Shown: positions 22,066-33,212 of the stretch, one piece after another
Numbering within the stretch: position 1 is the stretch's first letter
Layout of the letters: the number at the start of each line of letters is the position of its first letter
DNA from: Amblyomma americanum
Lineage: Eukaryota; Arthropoda; Arachnida; Ixodida; Ixodidae
Assembly (NCBI RefSeq): GCF_052857255.1
Contig: NC_135506.1
Span: 81,625,618 to 81,689,617 of the forward strand
Direction: 5' to 3'
Length of the DNA stretch: 64,000 nt
Position numbers and translations under genes: made by a program
Notes under the pieces: generated by a model
What the model was told of the DNA's origin: nothing
Databases searched by the model: none
Seen by the model: only the letters and a program-made list of their open reading frames with translations

Positions 22066-22443
22066 TTATGTTGTCCATTGGATACGACTGTTGTGTGTTT
22101 TCTTTTGTCGTTGTGCACATGGATGTGGTTGTGTTCTATCAGGTGGCATGGATCGTCGCAGTACCAGGGCGGCTATTGTCTGTAGGTGTTGTGCCGGTTG
22201 GAATGGTTTGGCGGAGGTGCCGTACTTGGTGTCCGTGGTTGTTTTGTGTGGCCTGTGTGCGTGCAGCTTACGCACGGGCACATGAGGAACAGCAGAAACG
22301 TCGCTAGCTGTTGCGAAGGCAATGGCAGACATCAGGATCAGGATATGAACCAAAGGATCCGTGACTCGCGGGCTCAAAGCTTGGCCCCTCTGACAGCCTG
22401 CGAAAAGGTAATAGCCGCTGCTTAGTTGAGGCAGTGTACTCAA
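22066..22443 (-). CDS. Putative secreted His/Thr-rich protein exon, array member
   Basis: Two frames are of interest. One (about 22443-22066) has LVHILILMSAIAFATAS, a good signal peptide, followed by VSAVPHVPVRKLHAHRPHK and a Thr/Gln-rich tail. The other reads LATFLLFLMCPCV over the core shared with other array members (DNA CTAGCGACGTTTCTGCTGTT). After CPC there is a GTAAGC that could be a donor. TATTACCTTTTCGCAG upstream looks like an acceptor. I cannot decide between frames without transcripts. Confidence 0.35.
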   Translation of the reverse strand: MSTLPQLSSGYYLFAGCQRGQALSPRVTDPLVHILILMSAIAFATASDVSAVPHVPVRKLHAHRPHKTTTDTKYGTSAKPFQPAQHLQTIAALVLRRSMPPDRTQPHPCAQRQKKTHNSRIQWTT

Positions 22444-22558
22444 AGCACGGCGCGCTATTGCATTACATCCGGAGTGCCTTAAGAAAGCGGTCCCGCGGGC
22501 TCCTATTCTTCAGAAGAGCCTAACACATGCTGTAATTTCTACTTTTATACAACGCAAA

Positions 22559-22861
22559 TTGAAGGCTGTAAATTTCAAGAGAAATGCCGAGTATACGCAG
22601 TCAATGAAAAACACTGATTTCACGATGCTCGACACTCTCTACCGCGTGCCCGTCGACCTGAATAAGTTTCACTCAGTAGGAATTAAGGAGGCACGTATTT
22701 TACAAAAGTCAGGACAACATCTCTTCGTAAAGGTTGACATTTTTCGAAGAGACCCCTCATCAAAAGGCAGCTGGCTTGTATTTCATGCTAAACAGAGGAA
22801 AGAGAGAGCGACCAAAATAGCGAATAATCTATGCCATTTTGTAGCTGCAGAGCTGCTGTGA
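22559..22861 (+). other. Unassigned plus-strand frame
   Basis: An open frame of 100 codons, with no ATG at its first codon. Composition is ordinary (Lys-rich, with LDTLYRVPVDLNKFHSVG) and no domain is recognised. It is not C/A-rich like its neighbours, so openness is a little more informative, but there is no other support. Confidence 0.15.
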
Positions 22862-22992
22862 TAGAGTGGTGCAGCATGTGATATCAAAGCTGTCTAGTTC
22901 AGAAGAGATGTATAAAAGGATCCGGGATTAGACGCATCACCTTCAGATCCATTGCTTATTGCCGATACTCGCGTGGTTTTATATCCACTCAC

Positions 22993-23070
22993 CGTGCACT
23001 TCTTCCCAGAGGCTATTCCTGATGATGCAAGGCTTGTCACTGTAGCGATGATGGTTGTTCACTGGTCACA
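22993..23070 (-). CDS. Putative exon ending in GTGAGT donor (array)
   Basis: The minus strand reads TTIIATVTSLASSGIASGKK then C-T, directly before GTGAGTGG at 22992-22987. The GKKC-donor arrangement repeats that at 29323 (LGKKC-donor), although the phase differs by two bases. It belongs downstream of the 23.76 kb core. Confidence 0.3.
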
Positions 23071-23640
23071 AGGTTGTTGCTCTCACAGCTGTGCGGGGAG
23101 TGCTAGATGTACTGCATCCCGCCGTCGACATTCGCGTCTTAGCGTGATAGCCGCAGCTCTCAATGTCCTCGTTGTAGTTACCGCGTGAAAAAGCTGCATG
23201 GCGCTAAGGATTTAGTTTGTCCTCTTGGCACTTTTTTGACCGAGGTTTTGTCTAGCGTTGTCATGCGGGTGTGTCTGATGACCATGCTGCGCTCCGGTTT
23301 TTCAATCCGTGGAGATGCAGTTGTGACTTTCGTGATTGCGCTGCAGTTGTCGATGCTTGGACGTGGTCGCCAGAGCACTGGTATCTGTAGTGGTGAATGT
23401 CCTGGTAGGATGGGGGTTCATGTTACTTCAGACAGGTCAGTTTATTGCTGTGCTTGCTCGTTCGCCGTCGTCGTGGTTGCTCCTTGTGAGCGAATAGTTG
23501 TTTTTGTCGTTTCTTCTTACTGAGTGCCTGTGCGGGGTGATTCCGGCTTTGTTGCTGTGCTTTTCGGAGCTGTGGTCTGTCAGATGGAAGCGGTCGATGA
23601 AACAAACTGTCCTATTCACTGTTGCTTCTGCTCTCCTTTG

Positions 23641-23830
23641 TTACGTGTCAACCGCTGCGTTTCCATGGTCGTGTAGTGTTGCCGTTAGTTTGTAGCTGTG
23701 GGTTCTCTTGCTTCGGAGAATGTCGTTGCTCGTTGAGTGACCCGCACTGCAATCATGAGGAAAAGCACGAGCACCGCGAGCAGAATAGCCAGGTGGTCTT
23801 AAGTCGCCGATGACAGGAACAAATTGGAGG
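23641..23830 (-). CDS. Signal-like block LAILLAVLVLFLM, array member
   Basis: The minus strand near 23760 encodes HLAILLAVLVLFLMIAVRVT followed by a Thr/Arg/Glu-rich tail of about 15 residues and a stop. No ATG is in frame before a stop; an AG (CTTAAG) directly precedes and could be an acceptor. The DNA aligns with the cores at 10.59 and 36.77 kb. Confidence 0.35.
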
Positions 23831-23849
23831 AATGTTGTTTTGCATACGA

Positions 23850-24645
23850 CGCACATGACGAAGCACTGCTGGATATCTTCACGCTGGGACTTGCTTTGAT
23901 TCGGGTGTGTAAGAATGTTCCATGCGGAGAGTGTGTACACATGCATCACCTTGATTCCCAAAACGCACCGGTAGCAGACTTGTCGCTATAGGCTGGTAGT
24001 GTGACCCTCTGCAATGAAGAGGGCAGCAGGCCGATATAGAGTGCCTCAACAGGGTGTTACAAACACTTGCTAACACCTCGGGTCAGAGAGTGTTCTCTCT
24101 TGGGCGACTCCAAATATAAAACGTCTTTATGTAGTTAAACGACATACTGAGCTTTAGACATGAGTTGGGCTGTAACAGCGGAATGCTATGAAAAAGAACT
24201 TCTTGCCTTTCATCAGCAAAACAAAGGAATCAATAGCTCTTCTTGGTCGTGACAAATTACTTTGGCGGAATTTCTTCACAGCTAAGTGTTTTATGATTTC
24301 TTGCAGTAAATCTCTGAATCACATAACTGCAGCACCTTTACTAGTGACGTGGTAGTGAAGAAGCGATAAAAACTTCACGGCACACTAAAGCTCCACCTTA
24401 GGTGCATGGCTCGATAGCTTTAATCCAAGCAGCACAGGTAACTGGTAATATTAGAAACGTTTTGCCAAAAATGGTCCTACAAAGGACCAGAGTCAAACGA
24501 ACCCTTTCAAATATTGGGCCGATTACCCGTGCCGCTTGGGAATGCGTCCCTGCAGCATCCTGCGGTCGTCTTTTCGTACAACTTCGCAGACACCCTCATT
24601 TTCTACTTTTCATTCATAGATAGCTGGGAGCTCACATCAAACACC
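23850..24645. other. Unassigned
   Basis: No coding or repeat similarity recognised. Confidence 0.3.
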
Positions 24646-24649
24646 TTCC

Positions 24650-24800
24650 GCAATGGTGCAGCTGTTAAGGGATGCGCCACTGCCCCGACAGGGGACTCCT
24701 TGAAACAAAGCCACCAATGGAGATGGTTCACCTTCCACATAGGTCACGTGTCGTTGCGACGTCATCGCAACCTGCCAACCGCACTGTGAGCAGGCTGCCG
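24650..24800 (+). repeat. tRNA-derived SINE with GATGCGCCACTGCCC motif, partial
   Basis: GTTAAGGGATGCGCCACTGC and later TAGGTCACGTGTCGTTGCGA, then CATCGCAACCTGCCA, match the layout of the copy at 42481-42720. Confidence 0.5.
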
Positions 24801-24883
24801 TCCTGGCATGTCGAAGTTAAAATACGCGAGAGGTTGCTCGGGGAGAGAAACCTGCGTCCTACAAGCCCCTCCCCAGCCCAAAA

Positions 24884-25180
24884 AAATGGCTTTGGGGGAA
24901 AGGAAATGGCGCAGTTCTGTCTCACTTCTCGGAGGATGCCTGAACCTCTCCATAAGGGAAGGGATAATTGAGGGACAGAGAAGTAAGGCAGAAAGAGGTG
25001 CCGTAGTGGAGAGCTCCGGAATAATTTCGACCACTTGGGTATTTTTAACGTGCCCTGACATTGCACATCATACAAGGCGCCTTTGCGTTTTGACCCCATC
25101 GAAATGCTGCCGCCGCGGTCGGTTTCTAACCCGGGTTCACCGGATCAGTAGCCGAGCGCCCGAACCACTGACGCTCCCCG
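24884..25180 (-). repeat. Ruka SINE, near full length
   Basis: All Ruka landmarks are present on the minus strand: head at about 25170, B-box-like GTTAGAAACC, GGTGGTC-type phrase (altered to CAAGTGGTCG), and pyrimidine tail to about 24884. Confidence 0.85.
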
Positions 25181-25359
25181 AATGAACCGAAGCGCGGCCA
25201 GGATACTTTGAACTAACGAGAGTTTTACGCCATAGAATAATTCATGCGTTTCAATTCAATGTCGTTTAGAGCCCCATAAGATGGAGAGAATTTGCAATAG
25301 GAGAGAAATAATTACTCATTACCCTGTACCTAAGGGCAGACATACGGCTATAGGGCCAC

Positions 25360-25610
25360 TTGAAGGAAAATAAATTCACGTCACGCGTGCGTACCCAGTA
25401 CCGTCGCCCCACCGCGCTATTGCTCTACCAACAGACCCAACTAGGAAGGCTAGCAGACGACATGGCGGCACCGAATTTATCAACTCGAAGCAGGAGTGGT
25501 GTAAGTCCGATATGGTTTAGGGTAATCCCGCAAGATGGATTAAATGCTTCCCTGTCCTGGGCAGCCGTGGGAGGCTCCTGGGTGGATAATGAGTAATTGC
25601 TACCTTGTTC
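25360..25610 (-). repeat. Worn tRNA-SINE-like fragment
   Basis: CCACCGCGCTATTGCTCTAC on the plus strand is the complement of a tRNA A-box region (GTAGAGCAATAGCGCGG). Words at 25320-25345 and 25580-25605 (ACATACGGCTA; GGTGGATAATGAGTAATTGC) resemble the SINE body at 1362-1587. Assignment is weak. Confidence 0.3.
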
Positions 25611-25738
25611 ATTTGAAGAGACCTTACCGGCCAGATCTGCGACTTAGTCACTCTTTTTAATTAACGAGGGTAGCTATTCTCTCTCGTGAATTCATGGAAT
25701 GAGACTACATGATCGCGCATCAGATTAAGGAAAAAAAA

Positions 25739-25798
25739 AGCGCGAACAAACGGGGACTAGACGAAGAATTCTTCGTCTAGTCCCCGTTTGTTCGCGCT
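25739..25798. repeat. Perfect 60-bp palindrome
   Basis: The left arm 25739-25768 (AGCGCGAACAAACGGGGACT, then AGACGAAGAA) is followed with no spacer by its exact reverse complement. Outside it, an A run (25731-25738) faces a mostly T run (25799-25806). It could extrude as a hairpin. It may be two inverted copies of a repeat end, because the sequence after it runs on without symmetry. Confidence 0.9.
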
Positions 25799-25809
25799 GT
25801 TTTTTTGCA

Positions 25810-27080
25810 TTATGTATCACCAACTCGCCCGCTTATCTATCCTGTTGAATTTCAGATTAAGGGCCCATGATTTAGGCGGGACATGAGATATGTCGCGACA
25901 GTGACGTGCAAGCGCAGTTAAATGCCGCGGGATTTTAAAAGTCATTAACGTTGACATTATTGATGGCAGTCTGAGGGGAAACTGAAAGCAATTTTGTAAT
26001 CAGATGCTCAGTTAAGCTCAGCAGAACTTGAGAAGTGGCGAGAGCTGAGAAAGAGCAGATTGCTGGCGATTCCTGATAGCATACTTCCTGGAACAAAAGG
26101 TAGCCTGTGACCCGTCGAGCCCGGTGACTGTATTATGTCGGGGAAATAATGCTGCAGACAACACAGCACAATAATATAGTAATAGTCGCATGTGGAGATT
26201 TCCTCTAAAACGCCACAGAACTCAAATTTGTTATGCTCAGCCGCCCCAGTACCTGCTTAATTGGAGAAATGGCACAGGCCCTTGCTGTACACGGGCCGCT
26301 ATAACGCTGACGATGGTCAATATACATGAATACCTGCTTTGTTCTTGAGTGCGGATACCTAGTTTTCTTTTTCAATCCAGCGCAATTAGGAGCAAATGTG
26401 TTCAACGATAAGCCCCTCAAGGACTAAGTGAGAACACAGTGCGCAAGTCTCATGTGACCTACTGCTCAGAAAAAGAAAGCAAACCCTGGTCAATCGCGTG
26501 AACCACAAACAGCAAAAGCTGCGCTTGGGATACTTCATTTGAGTTGGCGCTACGTTTCCAAGATCAAAAAGAGCGCCTCGGGAGATAATGCTCAAGAAAG
26601 CGGTACTCTCCCCGCCGTAAACAGCGGACGCACGAAATACCGAGTGATTTGCAATGCCAGCTCCAACATAAACTTATTTCTATGATACATGACGGAAACG
26701 TTTATCATTCTTCACGACGGTGAGCAATCGCGCCTATATGACAACGTGGAGTCGCATAATTGCAATGCGAAAGCGTTACTAGTCCCATATCGAGAAAAAA
26801 TAACGTGACGTCATCAAGCAAGCGTATAACGCACACAGCAAATCCACCACCGCCACTTCAGACAATCTTATATAAACGTCGTTCGTCTATATATGCTCAT
26901 CACTGGGAGGCATACATGCGGCGCCAGTTTTCTCGACATTTGTATCAAAATTGTGACGCACCGCTTGCCGTACAGCGTTCCGAGTGGTGTCATACGATTT
27001 CTCGTTACATGTAGCTTGCATGTGCTAGCAAAGTTGTAGGCTAGCTTTCGAAAGGGATTCGAACGGACGACACAGACGGA
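25810..27080. other. Unassigned
   Basis: No repeat or coding similarity recognised over this stretch. Confidence 0.3.
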
Positions 27081-27084
27081 ATTG

Positions 27085-27140
27085 AAAAATGCCCGTGTGC
27101 TGTGCGATGTCAGGACATGTTCAAGAACCACAGGTCCTTC
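27085..27140 (+). repeat. Possible short Ruka fragment
   Basis: ATGCCCGTGTGCTGTGCGAT and GTCAGGACATGTTC match the Ruka body (CCGTGTGCTGTGCGATGTCA) for about 30 bases, with partial match after it. Confidence 0.4.
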
Positions 27141-27424
27141 CACCATGGCGTCTGTGAGAAGCTATTTGTCGCTTTGGAACGTCAAAATCGACAATTTAGA
27201 GTTTTGTCTATTAATCTTCACGCCCTGCGCTGCGTCTGTGGTGTAAAAGTTTCTCAACTGATAAGCAAATCGAGGTCACCCAAACCGTCACACTGATTAA
27301 GTATGTCATCCTGAAGGGACCTGCGTAAATGTTTTCAGGGCTCCTGTCGAGGGCAGAACGGAAAAGCTAGTGGATAAACAGCACTTCACAGGGAGGTAAA
27401 AACCACACAAAATACACGCTGATC

Positions 27425-27510
27425 GCGGCGGTGGCCTAGTCGTTTGGGCATCCGCTCGCATTCGGGAAGTGCGGGGTTCGATGCCCTGTACCCTTGCGGT
27501 ATAGAAATTC
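27425..27510 (+). repeat. tRNA-derived SINE head
   Basis: GGCGGTGGCCTAGTCGTTTG and GGGGTTCGATGCCC are tRNA A- and B-box-like, followed by TTCATCATTATCCTCCTCAT. It is a short SINE of a different family from Ruka. It does not fold as a complete tRNA by eye. Confidence 0.5.
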
Positions 27511-27514
27511 ATCA

Positions 27515-28835
27515 TTATCCTCCTCATCATCAAAACACACGCTATATGCGTTAGGAACTAGTGAGTACAAATAGAGACTGTTCAGAGTGTCCTCACCATT
27601 CGCAGGTGTTGATAGGGAGGCCGGAGCGAAAGATGAACATTGCACGTGGCGCTGTCACCACACAGAGCTCACGAGGCGATGTCGATGGCCAGTAGAACTT
27701 GAACCGCTGGGTCGAGACCACAGGCTTCTCGCGAGCTGTGGTGGTCGTGGCTGTCGCTGCTCGTCAGTTCTCCCTGCATGTGAGCCGCGCGAGTCAGAAT
27801 CTCAGACCCACTGTGTGCCACCAGCTCTGTTCCAAGTTGCTTGCTTCCTGGCTACGTTATCTGGCCATGCCTTCGATGGGCGCGCCTCTAGGCCAGAGCA
27901 TACTGTAGTCCTATTCTTCGTTAGGTTACAATCAGCCTTCGTCATCATCCTCGGAAACTAAATGCAGCTGTGAGTGAGCGAGCAAAATACTATAAATTAT
28001 GCCAGAAAACAGTACTTGTCAATAGTTGAGCCATAGAACAAGAGCAATAAAGGAATGATTGTTCCCTTTTTACCGCCTTGTCCTCTCAAGCACTTAGTCA
28101 CTTTATAGACTTCTCTGCGGAGTGGCTCACGTATCATATAGTGATCACCGATCACGCTGATCGATTACAAGGAGCCGCCCAGAAGTCCAGTCGCATGAAG
28201 AGGCTTACCGGACCGCCGACAGAAAATGTGGCACCTTGAATGTGTCCACATAACCTGACAGCTCAAGAGGCATTGTGAATGCTCAATGGTGCGAACCAGC
28301 GGACGGAGGTTTCAGCATCAGTTGCGGAGACTTGCACTTTGATTTAAATTGCAGACTACACTCGCGCAAGTTTTCGATTCTTGATGACTGCGTCTTTGTA
28401 AATTGTCGCGGCGACGCTACAGCAGTGGGTTTGTTCGTGTTGACGAGGAAGCGCTGGCGTCGTGATATCATTTTTCAGTTTATGCCATAAATGTCCCGTG
28501 GAAGTTAGCAGCGGGAGTCGCACGCACACAATTCATATAATGCGTACCTCAGATACGAAATCAAAACGCACCAGCAAGCATGCACACCTGTCGCAAGGCC
28601 GAGCTGGGCCCAGCGCTGGCAGTGGACTGGCAAGCTAGTCGCGTGTTGTGTTTTAGAAAATGCTTTGACCGACAGCCGAACGAAAGGAGGGGATGATTCA
28701 GTCTGTTGCTTAACCAGCCAACCTCTGGCGCTATGGAGCCTTTATAGAACAATTGGTACAAACATTTCGAATTCCAAGTTTACATTTTCTACTAATGGTT
28801 ATTCAACTTTGAATACATCAGGAAATTTTACCAAC
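27515..28835. other. Unassigned
   Basis: The plus-strand frame 27587-27961 and others carry no motif I know. Confidence 0.3.
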
Positions 28836-28838
28836 CCG

Positions 28839-29056
28839 TTAGTGATTTATGATGATTAGTGCTGTTTTACTTGCATAAGTTCCAGATATTGCGTCGAAAG
28901 AGAAATGAACTCCAACAGCACCAGCGTGATTGCGCTCAAAATTGCGAGCTTGCTCCTTCGTTACAGGGAAACGTGGGCTCTCTATCCATTCCCAGACAAG
29001 CTGTCCACCCTCTGCCACATTTTTTTTGGGGTCTCCTAATGCACACGGTGCTCCCC
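28839..29056 (-). CDS. Putative terminal exon of array gene
   Basis: GTGTTGACAG on the minus strand is an acceptor-like end at 29057. From 29056, taking phase 1 from the donor at 29323/29322, the frame stays open for about 72 codons to the stop at 28839: GGAPCALGDPKKNVAEGG, QLVWEWIESPRFPVTKEQ, and further polar sequence. The composition is ordinary, not C/A-biased, so the open frame is meaningful. The match of phase, with a Cys close to both sides of the junction, supports splicing. A LINE tail lies in the intron. I do not recognise the family. Confidence 0.35.
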
Positions 29057-29129
29057 CTGTCAACACAGTTCCCACATGCTTGAACGCGCAACTGACTTGA
29101 AGGAACCTGTACAGACAGCGCTTGCCGAT

Positions 29130-29217
29130 AGCTAAGGTTTAGGTGGTGGTGGCCTCTGCCTCTGCTGTCCTGGAGTGGAAATCCCTTCTGAACAGTAAAG
29201 TTTATTCACTCACTCAT
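29130..29217 (+). repeat. LINE 3' tail fragment
   Basis: It ends in AGTAAAGTTTATTCACTCAC, as at 17110-17217, at the homologous place in the paralogous block. Confidence 0.45.
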
Positions 29218-29322
29218 CATTGCTGACCATAAGAACCCGCGCATCCGCCAAACCTATTGTGCTAGGACCTCAAATCATGTTCTGGACGTTAGAGAAAGTA
29301 GCAGATATTCCACTGAACTCAC

Positions 29323-29395
29323 CACATTTCTTTCCAAGGCCTCCAGGTGTCGTCTTCACAGAGTTTGAGCCATCGGATCATGGTGATTAAAAGGG
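29323..29395 (-). CDS. Putative exon ending in GTGAGT donor (array)
   Basis: The minus-strand exon ends at 29323, followed by GTGAGTTCAGTGGAAT. In phase 1 it reads SDGSNSVKTTPGGLGKKC before the donor, after an in-frame stop. The paralog at 17254 aligns with it. Splicing to 29056 keeps the frame open. Confidence 0.35.
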
Positions 29396-29559
29396 GGGAG
29401 CGAAGCTCGTCAAGGCGGAAGTTCCACAATTTTTTCCAGTTTCTTCCAGCTGCTTTGGCAGACGGTAGTATTTTTGCTGCTCTCTTGTGAAGCCTTGATT
29501 ATTCTATATTCTTCGCTGGCGTATGTCACGACCAAGAAGAGGCTTCGGTCGATGCCAGT

Positions 29560-30210
29560 TATCGGTGATTCTAATACTGGTAGACGTTAAAGTGGCGCTT
29601 TTTCTCCTCGTGGTCGCTGTAGTGGCATTCCTGTAGTCGCTATCGTTGTCTTGGTGCAGAGGCTTGCGTCGATTGATATTTCAGCTGCACTTGTGAGTAT
29701 CATGGCTGTATTTTTGTCGTTCGTGGTTACTGTTTGGGCATTTCTGGTGGGATATCAATCGATTGTCTTATTGGCGTGGTCGTAATACCCTGACAGGTAG
29801 TAGTAGCAGAGGGAAACGTCACCTACCAGGGCAAGAGCGGGGGAATGGTCAAATGTAAGGTGGCTGCCACCTGCCAGAGGTGGTAAATGGCTTGTGAAGA
29901 GCTGCGCTCATACTTCGCATTACCGACTATCGTAATCAACTGTTCGTTTTTCTAAAGTTGCGGTAATTAATGTTAATAAAGTAGTCGTGTTTGTCTTTGT
30001 GCTTGTGGGACATTTCGTAATGCATGACATTGTGACCTGGGTAGGGAGTATGTGATTTCGTGGCTGTGTTATGGTTGTTATACAATCGGAGCTCTTTACA
30101 CTTGGCGTTATGATTATTTTGAGACAATATGTAACTGAAACTGTGCCGGCGATGGTGGTAAGGTTGTGTATATGTAGCGGTCATGGTGTTGGTGCGTTGC
30201 GGGTTTCTGG
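29560..30210 (-). other. C/A-rich minus-strand segment between array exons
   Basis: TGGTAGACG, GTCGTGGTCGCTGTAGTGGC-type and related TG-rich words (plus strand) are shared with 17640-17830. This is part of the paralogous block. No frame is clearly coding. Confidence 0.3.
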
Positions 30211-30220
30211 CTTGTAGTTT

Positions 30221-30829
30221 TCAGCGGTGGTGTTTTCTTCGAGTATGCTTGCAGCAGGTCTCTTCGAAGTGTGCGTGCAGTAGTTGCGATCGCTGGCACT
30301 TGTGTGCTATGATTGCCCGTGTTGCATTTAATTTTTTGTGATTTTGACAGCAGCACTGAGTGATGTGATGCTCATGACTGGTTTTCATGCCAAGGATGCG
30401 TAATATGTCGCATGAGCGGCTGGTGTCGTTCGCTTGAGGAATAACCCTTGCGCCACAAACTTCGGCGCCAGAAATGCGCCGATCTGTCACCGTCTTGAGG
30501 AACGCAAGCAGTGTTGAAAAGGAGACGAAAGTTTGGAAGCTCCAACCATGGGTCCCGGCGCACGATCGATTCGGAGCACTGCGAAACGATTGCGAGTGGG
30601 GCGCAGCGTTGTATCTCCTCAGGAATTCCGTAGGCCAGGCGGAAGGCAGCGAAGCATCCTTGCGTGAGTCGCACCTTGCAGCGAGGCGATGTTTTCGAAT
30701 CGCTGCAACCTGCAAAAAGGCAATGACTCCACTCCATATCACACGTACCGAATGAGTGCCGTGCTTTCCTTTCGCAATGTTTAGAAATCTCTCTAACCCT
30801 TTCCTTATGGCATCACGCTCTCGAGACAT
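30221..30829 (-). pseudogene. Array member, degraded core (GLFLK)
   Basis: A long minus-strand frame includes TFVSFSTLLAFLKTV, a weak hydrophobic run. The core corresponding to LLLFLM elsewhere reads QGLFLKRTTPAA here, so the Met is lost. CATTGCCTTTTTGCAG (acceptor-like) sits about 265 bases upstream, as in the 18.7 kb copy. Frame and start are uncertain. Confidence 0.3.
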
Positions 30830-31138
30830 TTACGGCAGTGAGAACAACGCTGTTGGCGAAATGACCCTGTCCACACTGATCAAGAAATGAAAACAAGAGT
30901 ACAAACAGGCAGGCAGTAGAGTGGAATAACTATAAAACAACGTGCGATAACTGGTCTGGAACGGCTTTCGGTTTGGTCTGCGACTTTTCGAATTTCTCCT
31001 GTGAGACTATACGTGAAGATGGGCAACAAAATGCGCGATACACTTTGCTTCCATTAGCGCTGGCTGGCCGCGTCAGACTGTTGACAGCTACGCAGTACTT
31101 TTAAGGTTAGATTCAAATTTGTTTTGTGCAGATGGTGT

Positions 31139-31160
31139 ACTCACCATGATCTTCTTGTCA
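31139..31160 (-). other. GTGAGT donor-like site (array)
   Basis: Minus-strand AAGATCATG followed by GTGAGTACACC at 31144-31139. It lies in the same array and has the same hexamer, but the preceding frame is short. Listed as an isolated donor candidate. Confidence 0.25.
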
Positions 31161-31384
31161 GTCGGAGGTACAGGCCGAGAACATCTAAGGCTCCGTGGCT
31201 GTTTGGCGATGACCGGAGGCTGGTGTGTTGTGCGGAGCCTGATAGCGTTTCGAAGATATCCACGTCGATGGTGTCACTCCTAGTTGAACATCCTTGACAG
31301 TTCGTGCAATAACGGCAGTCGTAGAACTTGTGGTTGTGGCTGTCCCGGTTGCTGTCGATGGTGTCCGAACCTCATGAGTCCAAG

Positions 31385-31560
31385 AGCCGCTCTAGCATGC
31401 AGCTACTTGGCCGGGCAGTGAGCACGGTCTGTTGACCTGCGTGAAAGGGGTGCAACATTTAGGCGCCAGGAAGGACTCGTAGTCTTACACTTCATGCGCT
31501 AGCATTTTAAGAACACGCAACGTAAGGGCGGGAGACTAAGCTGCTGGGAATAAAGTTACA
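31385..31560. repeat. Segment paralogous to 20650-20830
   Basis: See the 20.65 kb entry for the shared words. The minus strand has TTTATTCCCAG (acceptor-like) at about 31555-31545. Confidence 0.35.
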
Positions 31561-32338
31561 GTGTTTGCACCTTTCCAAATACGCGTGCAAGAAATACGAC
31601 AAGTTTCTAGTTTGAAACTCTGCGCGTGTGTAGATATTGCTTCTGTTTTCTGTAGCCACCACCGGGGGAGTCGACATAGCTGATCACAGCTAGTTAGGCA
31701 TTGCTCAGCGGCGTCCACGCTCGAAAAACATGCTCGTGACGTGTTCCTGTTTAGAGGGCCCAGTGGATTCGGAAGCGTGCCTCAGAATGTACTGAAAGTG
31801 AATGCACTTAACGCCTCGAATATAAACTTCTGCTTTTCACAAACGTAAGAATTCTTCGGGAAAACTCTACTGCACACGCCGATTGCTCCGGTGATTGCTG
31901 GATCATCTCCTATATTACCTTGCTGAATAGAAGACGAGCTTTGCAGCCAGCGGCTATTCGCCGGAGCAGAAATTGCGCGGAAGACCACTTTGCGAAAAAG
32001 CACGCAGAGCTCTCGTCCGGGTTGACCCGTGTGAAGATCCCAGGCGTTGATGGATTACGCGCATTTAGAGGTATTGCCATTTTAGAGACGCAACTAATTC
32101 GAAACTTCTAGGCAAATAGAAAAATAAAATGCAGGCTCTCACTAGTTCAGTGTCACAATATGGCGGCAAGCAGTATAGGTTAATTTCTTGGATGACGTAA
32201 ACCGCCTGTCGTTTGAGCCGAGCATCAGTTCTGTAGAGGGTAAGGTGCAAGCGGAGTTACATGCAGTATAGCATCTGTGAAATTCATTGATGTTAACAGA
32301 GCCACGGATGCTTGAAGAAACTTTCATTATCGCATGAC

Positions 32339-32596
32339 CCGTGTTCGAACCTGACCGTGGCAGCAGTGTTTCGATGGAGGCGAAACGCAAGAGGGCTCGT
32401 GTGCTGTGCAATGTCAGTGCACGCTAAAGACCCCCAGGTGGTCGAAGTTATTCCGGAGCCCTCCACTAACTACGGCACCTTTTTCTTCTTTTCTTCTCTC
32501 AGCCCTTCCTTTATCCTTCTCTTACGGCGCTGTTCGGGTGACCGCCAAGATGTGAGACAGATACGGAGCAAATTCCTTTCCCCAAAAACCAATTAT
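32339..32596 (+). repeat. Ruka SINE, head-truncated
   Basis: It begins within the B-box region (GTGTTCGAACCTGACC) and runs through CCCCCAGGTGGTCGAAGTTA to CCCCAAAAACCAATTA. Confidence 0.85.
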
Positions 32597-32757
32597 AGTT
32601 TATTATCGCATGCGCAGCTTCCGCCTGTTCAAGCAAGAATAAATTTGAGGTGACATCAATGCCACATGGTAAATATCTGTCCCAACAAGCACAAACGAAA
32701 TTTCTTCACAATGCTTGGGGCCGTATAAGAAAATCGACAAGCAATTCATGAACTCAC

Positions 32758-32905
32758 CGTAGTTACCGTCGCACAGAACCAGAGACAATTTGTCGTCGGG
32801 CCCTGCAGTCTGAACGGGAAAGGCTTCCGATTGAAATGCATGATGTCCATTTGGAGAATCGATGGTCATGGCTGTACAGGCGCTGCTAGCTGTTCGTACT
32901 CTCAT
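32758..32905 (-). CDS. Putative exon ending in GTGAGT donor (array)
   Basis: The minus-strand frame contains TAMTIDSPNGHHAFQSEAF and PVQTAGPDDKLSLVLC, then DGNY before the donor GTGAGTTCATG at 32757-32752, phase 1. The CDGNY-G end aligns with CDCNAGF-G at 21266. The start of the exon is not defined. Confidence 0.35.
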
Positions 32906-33212
32906 TGGGTTAGACGCACCACGGGATAAAACGGTAGTCGCCGAGATTGCAGTCCTTCATGCTGCGTCCGTTTCAGAGGGCATGTTGATGGTGAGCGCCG
33001 TTGTCTTGGTCTTCATTGTCGTCGCCGCAGCAGTACCATTCTGTGGCCATAAAAGGTGACGTGTCCTCTTGAGCCGGTTACCTTTGAAGGTGTGTGTTGT
33101 ACCTGTGTGGGACCTGTGCTATTATACTGATGGTACAGGTGAGAGTTTATGTGGCTGGGCCGCAGCGTCTTCTCATGTGTGCCTAGGATGTCGGATAGCT
33201 GTCCTGGCTGTG

